Assembly (NCBI RefSeq): GCF_004803795.1
Contig: NZ_CP012543.1
Location: 806,001 to 870,000, forward strand
Length of the DNA stretch: 64,000 nt
DNA from: Campylobacter rectus
Lineage (GTDB): Bacteria > Campylobacterota > Campylobacteria > Campylobacterales > Campylobacteraceae
Direction: 5' to 3'
Shown here: one piece after another, positions 35,576 through 44,314 of the stretch
How positions within the stretch are numbered: position 1 is the first letter of the stretch
Layout of the letters: each line of letters starts with the position of its first letter
Translations under genes and position numbers: made by a program
The notes under the pieces: generated by a model
Seen by the model: the letters and a program-made list of their open reading frames with translations, nothing else
Database searches by the model: none
What the model was told of the DNA's origin: nothing

Positions 35576-38032
35576 TTAAGCGCCTATGATTTTTGGCTTT
35601 GAAAACGCTCTGATAGGCCTTATCGCGCCTTTGTATTTTTCGACCTGGACTAAATTCGTATGCGCGATGTTGCTTTGCGCTAGCTTGCTCGTGCCTTTGT
35701 CTTTTGTGAGCACGTTTACGCATCCGTGTTGGCACAGGCTCTTTTTGCCATAGACTTCAGGATCGTACCATGCGCCCTCGCACACGATGACGACGTCGTC
35801 TTGGGTCTTGTCGCTTACTATCGCGCCGCATAAAATTTCACCCCTGTCGTTAAATACCCTGACCACGTCTCCCGTGACGATATCGCGCTTTTCGGCTGCG
35901 CTTTGGCTGATAAATATCGGCTCTCTGCCGTTTATCTTGGAGTAGTTTCTGACTATAGAATTGTCTAGCTGAGAGTGCAGCCTGAAGCGAGAGTGCGGAG
36001 TATTTAGCGCGAGAGGATATTTTTTGGTTTTTTCTTTATCGCCAAGCCACTCGGTAGGCTCAAACCACGCCGGATGCCCTAAGCAGTCGTCGTATTTCAT
36101 TTTTGCGATGACGGGCGAATAAATTTCGATCTTTCCCGACGGCGTTCCAAGTCTAAATTTATTTGGATTTTCCCTAAAATTCGCAAATCTAGTGTAGTAT
36201 TTTTTCTCTTCGTCTTTTTTGTCGAATTTTACGTATCCTCTTTCCCAAAACTCGTCAAACGTAGGCAGATTATCGTATCCGAGCGCTTTGGCTTGATCCA
36301 TGGCGTCGGCAAAAATTTCTTTTATCCACTCCATCTCGGTCTTGCCCTCGGTAAATACCTCTTCCATGCCCCATCTCTTGCAAATTCCTTTGCAAATTTC
36401 AAAATCGCTCCTGCTCTCGCCCATAGGCTGGACGGCTTGCTTTATGGCAAAGATATATTCGCCCGTAGCGTTTGACTGCTCTATATCGTTTCTCTCAGGC
36501 TCGATAGCTGCAGGCAGGACTATGTCGCTAAGCTTGGCTCCGCTAGTCCAATAAGGCTCCATAGTTATTACGGTATCTAGCTTTTTCCACGCTTGTACCG
36601 CGCGGTTTAGCTCCTGATGCCTCGTAAATATCGAGCCGCTGGCGCTTACGGAAACTCTCATGCGCGGAAGTTTGTAAATTTCGCCGTTTCTTTGCATCTC
36701 TTGGCCCGGATTTAGCAGCGCGTCTATTATCCTACTATTTGGTATGACGTAGCCTTTATTTTTTACCCAAGGGCTGTCTTCGGTAGTGTATTTTTCGCTA
36801 GGGATCGAGCTTAAACCCTTTAAGGCGGGCGCTTTAAATCTATCCGTGCTGGTCGTATGTCCCTGATCGCAAGTCATAAAGCCGCAGCCCTCTTTGCCTA
36901 TGTGTCCTAGCATCGAGGCTAGAGTGATGAGCATCCAATACGACTGCTCTCCGTGATCTTGCCTTTGGATGGCAAAACCGCTTATTATCAAAGACTCGTT
37001 TTTGGCTAGCGACACGCATAGCTCCTCTAGCTTTTTGACGCTTACGCCGCAAATTTTGCTAGCCCAGTCTAAATTTTTAACCACATTGTCGTTAGCGCCC
37101 AGGAAATAATCTTTAAATTTACTAAATCCGACCGTATATTTTTTTATAAAGGCTTCGTCGTATAGATTATTTTCGTATAGATAGTGGCACATACCTATCA
37201 TCATAGCCGTATCCGTCCCCGGCACCACGCCCATAAAATCCGAGTTTAGATACCTAATCGTATCGTTTTTATAGGTATCTACGGCGTAAATTTTCTTTTC
37301 GCCCTTTGCGTTCATCTCTTTTAGTTTGGCATACACGTCGTAACCCTCGTGAGTAGGAACGCCTACGCCTATTTCATTGGTGATCACGGGGTTGCTTCCC
37401 CAAAACACTATCGTTTTAGCCGACCTTAGTATCGCTTCCCATCTCGTAGGGACTTCGTTTGGCTCGATAGTTCCGATAACGTGAGGCATGATAACGTGAC
37501 CGGCGCCGTAGGAGTAGTTGCCGTCCTCCGAGACGAAGCCGCCTAGTATCGTTAGCATCCTTCTTGCCGTAGCTCTACCCCAGCTGACCTTACCGCTGCC
37601 GCCCCACCAGTAGCACTCGCCGTAGATGCTCTCGGAGCCGTATTTATCAAAATTTTCTTTTAGGGCTTTTGCGGCCAGATCAAGCGCCGTATCCCAGCTA
37701 ACTCTTACGAATTCCTCCTCGCCTCTAAGCTCGGGTTTATTCGGCCCCTTTTTCTCCAAGTAGCTTTTTCTCACGCAAGGATACAGCACTCTGCTCTCGT
37801 TTTGGACGCAATCTGCGACGGCGTTGTTTAAAGTGCTCGGGAATTTATCCGCCTCAAAAGGATCTACGCTGGTTATCTGTCCGCTGACTACGTTTGCGTA
37901 AAACGGACCGAATCTGTTTGCGCAAAAAACTCTTTTCTGGTCAAAAAGCGTCTGAGTGACGCCCTCTATCCTACTGGCTTGCAAACTGGCGCTAGCTAGC
38001 ACGCTAAGCTTTAAGAAATTTCGTCTTTTCAT
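35576..38032 (-). CDS. Periplasmic molybdopterin reductase, TorA/BisC/DMSO-reductase type
   Basis: 818 residues beginning with a twin-arginine signal (MKRRNFLKLSVLASAS). Similar along its whole length to E. coli TorA: no N-terminal [4Fe-4S] Cys motif; Mo-ligand Ser in GNYSYGAGHVIMPHVIG (~165-181); FWGSNPVITNEIG; PGTDTAMMIGM; GKIEIYSP; RLHSQLDNS; EGAWYDP; CVNVLTKDKGTSKLAQ. It reduces S- or N-oxides such as TMAO, DMSO or methionine/biotin sulfoxide. No cytochrome c or NapC-like partner gene is next to it, so its electron donor lies elsewhere. The upstream ~200 bases (38033-38246) are AT-rich with GGGAG near the start. Confidence 0.92.
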   Translation of the reverse strand: MKRRNFLKLSVLASASLQASRIEGVTQTLFDQKRVFCANRFGPFYANVVSGQITSVDPFEADKFPSTLNNAVADCVQNESRVLYPCVRKSYLEKKGPNKPELRGEEEFVRVSWDTALDLAAKALKENFDKYGSESIYGECYWWGGSGKVSWGRATARRMLTILGGFVSEDGNYSYGAGHVIMPHVIGTIEPNEVPTRWEAILRSAKTIVFWGSNPVITNEIGVGVPTHEGYDVYAKLKEMNAKGEKKIYAVDTYKNDTIRYLNSDFMGVVPGTDTAMMIGMCHYLYENNLYDEAFIKKYTVGFSKFKDYFLGANDNVVKNLDWASKICGVSVKKLEELCVSLAKNESLIISGFAIQRQDHGEQSYWMLITLASMLGHIGKEGCGFMTCDQGHTTSTDRFKAPALKGLSSIPSEKYTTEDSPWVKNKGYVIPNSRIIDALLNPGQEMQRNGEIYKLPRMRVSVSASGSIFTRHQELNRAVQAWKKLDTVITMEPYWTSGAKLSDIVLPAAIEPERNDIEQSNATGEYIFAIKQAVQPMGESRSDFEICKGICKRWGMEEVFTEGKTEMEWIKEIFADAMDQAKALGYDNLPTFDEFWERGYVKFDKKDEEKKYYTRFANFRENPNKFRLGTPSGKIEIYSPVIAKMKYDDCLGHPAWFEPTEWLGDKEKTKKYPLALNTPHSRFRLHSQLDNSIVRNYSKINGREPIFISQSAAEKRDIVTGDVVRVFNDRGEILCGAIVSDKTQDDVVIVCEGAWYDPEVYGKKSLCQHGCVNVLTKDKGTSKLAQSNIAHTNLVQVEKYKGAIRPIRAFSKPKIIGA

Positions 38033-38246
38033 CTTTTCTCCCTTGAAATGAAATTTGGTTATCTCGTCTTTGGTATCGCGTTAAAGATATTTTCAGCTAA
38101 GCCTACGACTAAATTTGAAGTCGTCGGTGTTATTTATTAAACCTCCTTGAACTATAAAAACTAATTTTGTGGTTATAAACTATTATAAGATATAAATAAT
38201 AAAAAATATATAAAATTGTAATTTTTAGGCGTGTGTTGTTTGGATT

Positions 38247-38741
38247 TTGATATATGATATAGTTTGCGGGCGCGGTTTGAATATTTATAAAAGAGATAAA
38301 TTTAACCGAATTTGCCTTGTCGGCGGCGCGCAGACTTTCGCATCCTACGCCAAAGCCAGCCGCGCCCAGAAGCTCGCACACATAGAGTTTTTGTCAAATT
38401 TGCCGCTTTATTTGGAGTTTGACGAGTTTAAAAACGTGCAGGGCAGGCGGCTCGTCGTATCGCACTCAGCGGCCGGGCGAATGTGGGCGCTACGTAGCTC
38501 GGACGGCGATATCGCGGCGGAGTTTAGGCGGCACGTACTTTGCGGCAGGGGCGATTTTAGCCAAAACGATGGCGTCTTTAACGTCTACGGTCATACGCCG
38601 ATCGCCGAGCCCGATATCATGGAATTTAGCGCAAATATCGACACCGGTTGCGTTTATAAGCAGGGTTTCGGCCATCTTTGTGCGCTTGAGTTTCCGAGCA
38701 TGCGAGTCTTTATGCAGGAAAATATCGAGGACGGCGGGTGA
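38247..38741 (+). pseudogene. 5'-truncated metallophosphoesterase (Ser/Thr phosphatase-like)
   Basis: 164 codons open. The C-terminal half is recognisable: HIEFLSNLPLYLEFDEF, LVVSHSAAG, VYGHTPIAEP and ANIDTGCVYKQG, the last metal-binding His and closing motifs of small calcineurin-like phosphatases. The N-terminal GDIHG, GDxxDRG and GNHE motifs that carry most metal ligands are missing; the first ~50 codons resemble nothing. A phosphatase without them cannot be active, so I call a truncated gene. Confidence 0.65.
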
Positions 38742-38864
38742 TTTTTAGTCAAATTTGAGGCTAAATTTGACTAAAATTTGAAATTTACGCACCGAGATCT
38801 GTACCGCGAAAATGCTAAATTTGGCTTGGTTAAATTTAGTATTGTGAGTTCGGCTTCCTTGCGT

Positions 38865-38892
38865 AAAAAACAACCGTTTGAGGTTGTTTTTT
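38865..38892. terminator. Rho-independent terminator-like hairpin
   Basis: AAAAAACAACC (38865-38875) and GGTTGTTTTTT (38882-38892) are perfect 11-base arms around a 6-base loop, flanked by A and T runs, so it could work on either strand. Confidence 0.7.
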
Positions 38893-38901
38893 ACTTTGTT
38901 G

Positions 38902-38959
38902 TAAAGGGGGTGGGGCTTGAATTGCGAAGTCGCTCCCCACCCCCTTTAATCCCCCCCCC
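38902..38959. repeat. G/C-rich inverted repeat followed by a C9 tract
   Basis: Arms 38902-38915 (TAAAGGGGGTGGGG) and 38935-38948 are exact reverse complements across a 19-base loop. Two bases later comes a run of nine C (38951-38959). In Campylobacter, G/C homopolymers are typical slippage sites. No supported gene covers this one; an 85-codon ORF (38778-39035) across it is probably spurious. Confidence 0.6.
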
Positions 38960-39034
38960 TACGACGCTTTTAATGTGGCGACATAGCTTTGCTGACGCAA
39001 AGCGTCGCAAACATGATTCAAATTTGACGTTTTA

Positions 39035-39120
39035 AAGATGCGGGTCTCGGTGGGTCAAATTTGAAGCAGAAATTTACAAATTTAACTTCAAATTTGAGCG
39101 AAAAACGATAAGGCGAAGTG
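39035..39120 (-). repeat. Dispersed intergenic repeat, copy B (inverted)
   Basis: Reverse complement of 27069-27154 with about six mismatches in 86 bases. It lies directly downstream of uvrB and after the truncated phosphatase. The whole gap 38742-39232 holds only this, the hairpin and the C tract. Confidence 0.8.
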
Positions 39121-39232
39121 TCTTGTGATGAATTTAAATGTTGCGACGAAATTTTCAACCGAAGATAGAACATATAGTTCATCGAGGGAGAAAATTTCTA
39201 GCTCATTTAAAGGCGCGCAAGAAACGAGCCGC

Positions 39233-41209
39233 TCACAATTTACGTATCTTGGCGATCTCATCGCGCAATGCCGCCGCCTTCTCAAACTCCAGCTGCGCCG
39301 CGGCTTCCAGCATCTGTTTTCTTAGCTCTTTGATTATGCTCGCTCGTTCGGCGGCAGGCATTTTTTCCAGATTTGCGCCTTTTCTTAAGATCTCCGTGCC
39401 GTCCTCGACGTGCAGGCTCTCCTCGATATTTCGGCTGGCCGAGCGCGGCGTGATGCCGTGGGCGCGGTTGTACTCCTCTTGCATCTTGCGGCGTGCCAGC
39501 GTCGTATCCATCGCTTCTTGCATGGATTTGGTGATCTTTTTGGCAAACATCAACACCCGTCCGTTTACGTTTCTAGCCGCACGCCCCATCGTTTGTATGA
39601 GGCTCGTCGTCGAGCGCAAAAAGCCCTCCTTATCGGCGTCCATGATGGCTATGAGGCTAACCTCGGGCAGGTCCAGACCCTCTCTGAGCAAATTTATGCC
39701 GATGAGCATATCAAACTCGCCTCCTCTTAGCCCGCGGATGATCTCGTTTCGCTCAACGGCGTCGATGTCTGAGTGCATGTATTTGACCTTGATACCAAGC
39801 TCGGTGTAGTAGCGGCTGAGCTCCTCGGCCATCTTTTTAGTTAGCACGGTGACTAGCACGCGTTCGTTTCTCTCGATCGTTTTTTTCGCCTCGTCAAATA
39901 AAATCTCCACCTGATTTTCGCTGTCTTTTATCTCGATTAAGGGATCAAGTAGTCCCGTTGGACGTAAAATTTGCTCATATACGTGGCCGCAGCTTAAATT
40001 TATCTCGTATTCGTTCGGGGTCGCCGAGACGAAAAGAAATTTGGCGCGTTTGTTTATAAACTCGTCAAATTTGAGCGGACGGTTATCTAGCGCGGAGGGT
40101 AAACGAAAGCCGTACTCCACCAGCACCTCTTTGCGGCTGCGGTCGCCTGCGTACATACCGCGAAACTGCGGCAGGCTCACGTGGCTCTCGTCCACGATGA
40201 CGAGGTAGTCCTTGCCGCCCAGCTCGAAATAATCAAACATCGAGTATGGCGTCTCTCCGGGCTTTTGCCCGGTTAGGTGTCGCGCATAGTTTTCGATGCC
40301 CTTGCACATGCCCGTGCTGCTCATCATCTCTAGGTCAAATTCCACTCGTTGTTTTAGGCGCTGCGCCTCGACGAGCTTGCTTTGCTCGTTAAATTCCTTT
40401 AGCCGCTCGGCTAGTTCCTCCTCGATCTGCTTGATGGCGATTTTTAGGCGGTTTTCGCCCACGATAAACTGGCTGGTCGGGTAGAGGATAAATTTTTTCA
40501 GGTCGTGTCTTTTTTTGTTTTCCAGCACGTCCAGGCTATACATCGTCTCGATCTCGTCGCCGAAAAACTCGATCCTAAATGCCTCGTCGTTAAAATACGC
40601 GGGATATACGTCCACCACGTCGCCGTTTACGCGAAAGTCGCCACGGTCGAAATAAACGTCGTTTCGCTTGTATCCCATATCCACTAGCTTTTGCAGTAGC
40701 GCGCGCTGGTTGATTTTATCGCCTACGTTTAGGTATGCGACCATGCCTTGGTATTCGCTAGGATTACCCAGGCCGTAGTTGGCCGATACCGACGCCACGC
40801 ACACGACGTCGTCAAAGCTAAGCAAGCTCGCCGTCGCAGATAGGCGCAGACGCTCGAGTTCTTCGTTTACGGAGCTGTCCTTTTCTATGAAAAGGTCTTG
40901 ACGCGGGATGTAGGCTTCGGGCTGATAGTAGTCGTAGTAGCTGATAAAGTACTCCACGTGATTTTTAGGGAAAAAGCCCTTAAATTCGCTATAAAGCTGC
41001 GCGGCGAGAGATTTGTTGTGCGTCATTATTAGGGTTGGCATATTTAGCTCGCGTATAACGTTTGCCATCGTAAAGGTCTTGCCCGAGCCCGTGACGCCTA
41101 GAAGCGTTTGGTATTTGTTGCCAGATCTTACGGAGGCTACGATGTTAGCGACTGCGCGGGCCTGATCCTCGCTCGGGCTAAATTTGGACGAAATTTCAAA
41201 ATTTTTCAT
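39233..41209 (-). CDS. uvrB: Excinuclease ABC subunit B
   Basis: DNA-damage verification helicase of nucleotide excision repair. 658 residues. Walker [15 protein letters not shown] (~39-52), the beta-hairpin [25 protein letters not shown] (in two parts, ~92-116), DESHVSLPQ (~337), helicase motifs V/VI ([23 protein letters not shown]) and a C-terminal UVR motif ([26 protein letters not shown]) that binds UvrC. Transcribed away from the next small genes with ~65 bases between starts. Confidence 0.98.
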   Translation of the reverse strand: MKNFEISSKFSPSEDQARAVANIVASVRSGNKYQTLLGVTGSGKTFTMANVIRELNMPTLIMTHNKSLAAQLYSEFKGFFPKNHVEYFISYYDYYQPEAYIPRQDLFIEKDSSVNEELERLRLSATASLLSFDDVVCVASVSANYGLGNPSEYQGMVAYLNVGDKINQRALLQKLVDMGYKRNDVYFDRGDFRVNGDVVDVYPAYFNDEAFRIEFFGDEIETMYSLDVLENKKRHDLKKFILYPTSQFIVGENRLKIAIKQIEEELAERLKEFNEQSKLVEAQRLKQRVEFDLEMMSSTGMCKGIENYARHLTGQKPGETPYSMFDYFELGGKDYLVIVDESHVSLPQFRGMYAGDRSRKEVLVEYGFRLPSALDNRPLKFDEFINKRAKFLFVSATPNEYEINLSCGHVYEQILRPTGLLDPLIEIKDSENQVEILFDEAKKTIERNERVLVTVLTKKMAEELSRYYTELGIKVKYMHSDIDAVERNEIIRGLRGGEFDMLIGINLLREGLDLPEVSLIAIMDADKEGFLRSTTSLIQTMGRAARNVNGRVLMFAKKITKSMQEAMDTTLARRKMQEEYNRAHGITPRSASRNIEESLHVEDGTEILRKGANLEKMPAAERASIIKELRKQMLEAAAQLEFEKAAALRDEIAKIRKL

Positions 41210-41274
41210 TTTTTACCTTAAAAATCAGCTTTTTTTGTTACAATTACGTAAAATTATACCAAAACTAAGGAAAA

Positions 41275-41511
41275 ATGATGTTTGACGACGATAAAGTGCT
41301 AAATACCCTAACCGATAGAGTAAACGACCTGCTAGCCAGATATAACGAAGTTTGCGATGAAAACGAATCTCTACGCAACGAGCTAGTAAGCGTCAAGGCA
41401 CAAAACGAAGCCAAAAGTAACCAAATCGCGCGTCTAGAAGAAGATCTAAGAGCCAAAAACACCGAGAGCGACGACGTCATCCGCAAGATCGAAGCGGTAC
41501 TGGGAAAATAA
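41275..41511 (+). CDS. Small coiled-coil protein
   Basis: 78 residues, almost wholly one heptad-rich helix (residues ~10-70: VNDLLARYNEVCDENESLRNEL...ARLEEDL). Start ATG 41275 or 41278. The layout, divergent from uvrB and followed eight bases later by another small gene, is kept in Campylobacter. By size and shape it could be a ZapB-like division factor, but that is a guess. Confidence 0.7.
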   Translation: MMFDDDKVLNTLTDRVNDLLARYNEVCDENESLRNELVSVKAQNEAKSNQIARLEEDLRAKNTESDDVIRKIEAVLGK

Positions 41512-41518
41512 ATAAGCT

Positions 41519-41743
41519 ATGAGAAAAATAACGGTCAAAATCGCCTCTACTTCTTATACTATCAGCCTTGAAGACGAATTTGCGCAAAGCTTTGAGCGCG
41601 AGTGGGACGCCTTTACGGGCGGTAAAAGGTATCTGGACGTCAAGGAGCTGCTAAGCGCCTTCGTGCAAAAATGCTACGAAAACTACCAACAAGAGCGCGA
41701 TTTGGAAAATCTTGCGAAAAAACTTAGCCAAGAGATAGGCTGA
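41519..41743 (+). CDS. Conserved small protein, possibly ZapA-like
   Basis: 74 residues: an N-terminal beta hairpin (ITVKIASTSYTISLE) and a long C-terminal helix (FVQKCYENYQQERDLENLAKKLSQEIG). This head-plus-coiled-coil layout resembles ZapA, and the preceding gene a coiled-coil partner, but identity is not proven. Eight bases separate the two, so they form an operon. Confidence 0.65.
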   Translation: MRKITVKIASTSYTISLEDEFAQSFEREWDAFTGGKRYLDVKELLSAFVQKCYENYQQERDLENLAKKLSQEIG

Positions 41744-41834
41744 AATCCCGTATAATCTTTATATTGTTTAGAACATAATTTTTTATATCTATTTTATATA
41801 GCTTGTGTATAATCACACAATACGAGATGGGTAG

Positions 41835-42055
41835 ATGAGCAAAAGAGAAAAGTTATTAAAAAAACTTGAGAATAATCCAAAAGACGTTAGATTTGAGACA
41901 CTTAAAAATTTATTGGAATCAGAAGGCTGGAAAGCGTCCAATAACGGCTCTTCCCATTGGCAGTTTAGAAAGGAAGGGAAAAAATAACCACACCTTATAA
42001 ACGTCCGGTAAAACCCGTTTATGTAAAAATGCCCTTAGAAGCTCTGAAAGGATAA
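41835..42055 (+). pseudogene. hicA: HicA toxin, frameshifted in an A6 run
   Basis: Too short to appear as a long ORF. ATG 41835 reads M-S-K-R-E-K-L-L-K-K-L... with the HicA core ESEGWKASNNGSSHWQFRKEGKK (His in SSHWQF is the catalytic type) and stops at TAA 41985-41987 after 50 codons. Reading one base back at the six A (41979-41984) gives ITTPYKRPVKPVYVKMPLEALKG, the expected HicA C-terminus, ending at 42053-42055, four bases before hicB. HicA is a small mRNA interferase. It is either dead or made by slippage. Confidence 0.8.
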
Positions 42056-42058
42056 AAA

Positions 42059-42406
42059 ATGAAAAAAGACCTGAATTACTATCTAAATTTACCTTATGAG
42101 ATCGTAGTTAGAAAGCTAACCGATGATGAGGGTGGCGGATATTTCGCGTATTATAAGGATTTTAAAGGCGTTATGGGAGATGGAGAGAGCGAAGCAGAAG
42201 CGATATCCGACGTGAAAGAGGCTTTTAAATTTTGTATTCAGACCGATTTGAAAGAGGGTGTTGTGATACCTGAACCTCAAGGCGAAGAAAAGCGCGTAAG
42301 GGTAAACGTGAGCCTGCCTAAGTCGCTGCTTGATGCTATAGATAGAGTCAGCTCAAACCGATTGGCATTTTTGAGGAAGACTACAAATACGGCTTTAAAC
42401 GCCTAA
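42059..42406 (+). CDS. hicB: HicB antitoxin
   Basis: 115 residues: partial RNase-H-like domain (YEIVVRKLTDDEGGGYFAYYKDFKGVMGDGESEAEAISDVKEAF) and a C-terminal ribbon-helix-helix stretch (VRVNVSLPKSLLDAIDRVSSNR). It neutralises HicA and represses the operon. The last ~12 residues (FLRKTTNTALNA) look altered: a second copy of this 3' end at 43030-43085 encodes a sequence nearer to what I know for HicB. So its end may have been replaced when the next module came in. Confidence 0.88.
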   Translation: MKKDLNYYLNLPYEIVVRKLTDDEGGGYFAYYKDFKGVMGDGESEAEAISDVKEAFKFCIQTDLKEGVVIPEPQGEEKRVRVNVSLPKSLLDAIDRVSSNRLAFLRKTTNTALNA

Positions 42407-42411
42407 ATTTA
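42356..42411 (+). repeat. hicB 3'-end direct repeat, copy 1
   Basis: The last 51 or so coding bases of hicB plus the stop. It matches 43030-43085 at about 47 of 56 positions, same strand. The YafQ-type toxin-antitoxin pair lies between the copies. Confidence 0.75.
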
Positions 42412-42433
42412 TGATTATAGAGAGGAAAACGTA

Positions 42434-42715
42434 ATGCAAACGACTATTGATTATCAAAAATACGAACTTATGGATAAACGAACCGTTTTTAATCATCTAT
42501 TAAAAGCCGAAGCGAAACTAAACGCCTTAGAGCAAGAGTTTAAAACCAAGATAAAAGCGCAAAAAGAGCTTGTTAAATTTTTAAAAGCTAAAAGCAAGAT
42601 AGATGAAAAAGAGATTTGTATCCCCAGTCTTGATGAAGCCATAAGGGAATTTGAAAATGGTGAAACTATAAGCTGCAAAGACTTTTCAGACTATCAAGCC
42701 AAGATGAGAGAGTGA
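42434..42715 (+). CDS. Antitoxin of a YafQ-type module
   Basis: 93 residues, mostly helical with a long Lys/Glu/Ala coiled coil (~22-58) and a C-terminal segment (IPSLDEAIREFENGETISCKDFSDY) of the sort seen at the ends of RelB-type antitoxins, which wrap the toxin. I see no clear DNA-binding ribbon-helix-helix. The toxin follows one base after the stop. Family placement is by context. Confidence 0.7.
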   Translation: MQTTIDYQKYELMDKRTVFNHLLKAEAKLNALEQEFKTKIKAQKELVKFLKAKSKIDEKEICIPSLDEAIREFENGETISCKDFSDYQAKMRE

Positions 42716-42716
42716 A

Positions 42717-43016
42717 GTGTCATGCAAAATCACTACTTCAAAAAGATATCGAGCTCGGTTTAAAAAGCAGACGTCTAAAGATCAAGATTTAATCGATACG
42801 GTGGTCTTTAAGCTCGCAAACGGCGAAACTTTAGAGGAGAAATTTTGCGATCGCGCTTTAAAAGGCAGATATTCTCAGTTTAGAGAGTGTCACATCAAGC
42901 CTGATTTGTTGCTGATGTACCGGATAAATGACGATGTATTGGAGCTTTATTTAATGCAAGTCGGTAGCCACAGCGATCTCTTTGGCGGGATAAGTCAAAT
43001 TTGCTCACAAGTATAA
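42717..43016 (+). CDS. YafQ/RelE-family mRNA interferase toxin
   Basis: 99 residues. Family pattern: basic start (KRYRARFKKQTSKD), ANGETLEEKFCDRALKGRYSQFRECHIKPDLLLMYRI, and the ending QVGSHSDLF with the catalytic-type His. YafQ toxins cut mRNA at the ribosome. The likely start is GTG at 42717; an ATG at 42722 is in another frame. An ~8-residue tail after SHSDLF is a small extension. Confidence 0.88.
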   Translation: MSCKITTSKRYRARFKKQTSKDQDLIDTVVFKLANGETLEEKFCDRALKGRYSQFRECHIKPDLLLMYRINDDVLELYLMQVGSHSDLFGGISQICSQV

Positions 43017-43029
43017 TTCTTGCCTTGAT

Positions 43030-43085
43030 AATCGCTTGGCATTTTTGACTAAAGCTGTAAATATGGCTTTAAACGCCTAAATTTA
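43030..43085 (+). repeat. hicB 3'-end direct repeat, copy 2 (orphan fragment)
   Basis: Encodes N-R-L-A-F-L-T-K-A-V-N-M-A-L-N-A and a stop in frame, a HicB C-terminus without the rest of the gene. Same orientation as hicB. Confidence 0.75.
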
Positions 43086-43158
43086 GCGTTTCAAATATAT
43101 TTTTCAAAAATTTTATAGAAATTCGTCATAAATTTATTTTTATTTAAGCTAAAAGATA

Positions 43159-43191
43159 TATAATTCCGTTCAACTACATAAGTGTATGTAG
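43159..43191 (+). promoter_or_regulatory. Promoter and small hairpin before the first prepilin gene
   Basis: TATAAT at 43159-43164 is a perfect -10. At 43174-43191, CTACATA and TATGTAG form a 7-bp stem with loop AGTG in the 5' leader, ahead of AAGGAG. The stem may stabilise mRNA or be an operator. Confidence 0.55.
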
Positions 43192-43212
43192 AATTTACAC
43201 AAGGAGTCTCAT

Positions 43213-43716
43213 ATGAGAAAAGGTTTTACAATGATTGAGTTGATCTTCGTGATCGTTATTTTAGGTATTTTGGCTGCTGTAGCTATCCCAAGACTAACTG
43301 CGACTCGTGATGATGCTGAGGTTTCAAAGGCTGCTACAAATCTTACTACTTTGATAAGTGATGTTAGCTCTTACTATACTTCACAAGCTAAATTTGCTAG
43401 TAACCTTTCACAGATGACAAATGTTCAAGTTACTGGTAACGGTTTAACTGGTGTTACTCTTAATGCTGCTGGAAATGCTTGCTTAACATTAACTCTCACT
43501 GATTATGCTCCTGCCAATAAAAAACCTGCTAATCTAAGAGTTCAAGCTACTGGAGCTAATAATTCCATATGCGATAAAATCCACGCTATGCCTGCTGTAA
43601 AGAAGATATTAGAAGGTAAATTTAGTTGGATATCTGATCCTGCTACTACTCCTCCAACTACAACTGAGAGTAATGAAGGTGAGATAGCAATAAGTGGTCT
43701 TGGTGTTCAATACTAA
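43213..43716 (+). CDS. Prepilin-like (type II pseudopilin) protein 1
   Basis: 167 residues with a type IV prepilin leader: MRKG|FTMIELIFVIVILGILAAVAIPRL, cleaved after Gly4 by a prepilin peptidase, Glu at +5, followed by the long hydrophobic helix. The globular part has a Cys pair (~100 and ~120) and a Thr/Pro-rich loop (ATTPPTTTES). Codon use (ACT, GCT, CTT) is more AT-rich than in neighbours. Campylobacter uses such pseudopilins in DNA uptake (Cts system). Own promoter and terminator. Confidence 0.9.
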   Translation: MRKGFTMIELIFVIVILGILAAVAIPRLTATRDDAEVSKAATNLTTLISDVSSYYTSQAKFASNLSQMTNVQVTGNGLTGVTLNAAGNACLTLTLTDYAPANKKPANLRVQATGANNSICDKIHAMPAVKKILEGKFSWISDPATTPPTTTESNEGEIAISGLGVQY

Positions 43717-43741
43717 TATCTAGTATAAAGCCCCAGACTCT

Positions 43742-43778
43742 AGCCCAAATCCGCTTAAGGCGGATTTGGGCTTTTTTC
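43742..43778 (+). terminator. Rho-independent terminator
   Basis: Arms 43742-43754 (AGCCCAAATCCGC) and 43760-43772 are perfect 13-base complements around a 5-base loop, followed by a T6 run. Ends the first prepilin transcript. Confidence 0.92.
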
Positions 43779-43799
43779 ATTTTATAGAGAGTATTAACT

Positions 43800-44255
43800 A
43801 TGAATAAAAATGCTTTCACTACGATAGAGCTTATTTTTGTTATCATTATACTTGGGCTCATAGCGGCCTTTGCCATACCGCGCCTTGCACTTAGTAGAGA
43901 TGACGCACACTATGTAAAGATCATAAATAGCATAAAACAGATAATGTCCGATATGATTTCCTATGTTACATCCAAAGGTGAATTACCTGGCGATTCGCAA
44001 AGCTTTACAAGCGTACAAAATGTTGCTTTTAATGGTAATACTATGATAGACGGCAAAAGTTATCCTAATATCATTTTTAATACGGATAAATGCATGTTAA
44101 AATTTATATTTTCCAAAAATACAAATGATTCTATTATTATAAAGTTAGACCCTGCGACTTTAGCTACGGACTGTATTGCGCTAGATAGAAATGGAGCTCT
44201 TGATAATGTCAAAAAAACGGAGTATATAATATCATCAAAAGAAATTAGGCATTAG
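43800..44255 (+). CDS. Prepilin-like protein 2
   Basis: 151 residues. Leader MNKNA|FTTIELIFVIIILGLIAAFAIPRL: the residue before the cleavage Phe is Ala, not Gly, which is unusual but tolerated in some prepilins. The globular part carries two Cys (~100 and ~123) and is rich in Ile, Asn and Ser. AT-rich composition. Adjacent to two other prepilin genes, suggesting minor pilins of one apparatus. Confidence 0.88.
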   Translation: MNKNAFTTIELIFVIIILGLIAAFAIPRLALSRDDAHYVKIINSIKQIMSDMISYVTSKGELPGDSQSFTSVQNVAFNGNTMIDGKSYPNIIFNTDKCMLKFIFSKNTNDSIIIKLDPATLATDCIALDRNGALDNVKKTEYIISSKEIRH

Positions 44256-44314
44256 GCTGAAATTTTAAATGAGAATTATGGTATAATCCATCAAAACTAA
44301 ATGAGGTGTATTCT

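Noticed and set aside
38902-38959. CRISPR-like repeat
   Set aside because: Only one inverted repeat; no regularly spaced direct repeats or cas genes anywhere in the window.
38778-39035. 85-codon ORF spanning the G-rich hairpin and C9 tract
   Set aside because: Its sequence is dictated by the hairpins and homopolymer (SPPPLIPPP), no homology sign, no ribosome site.
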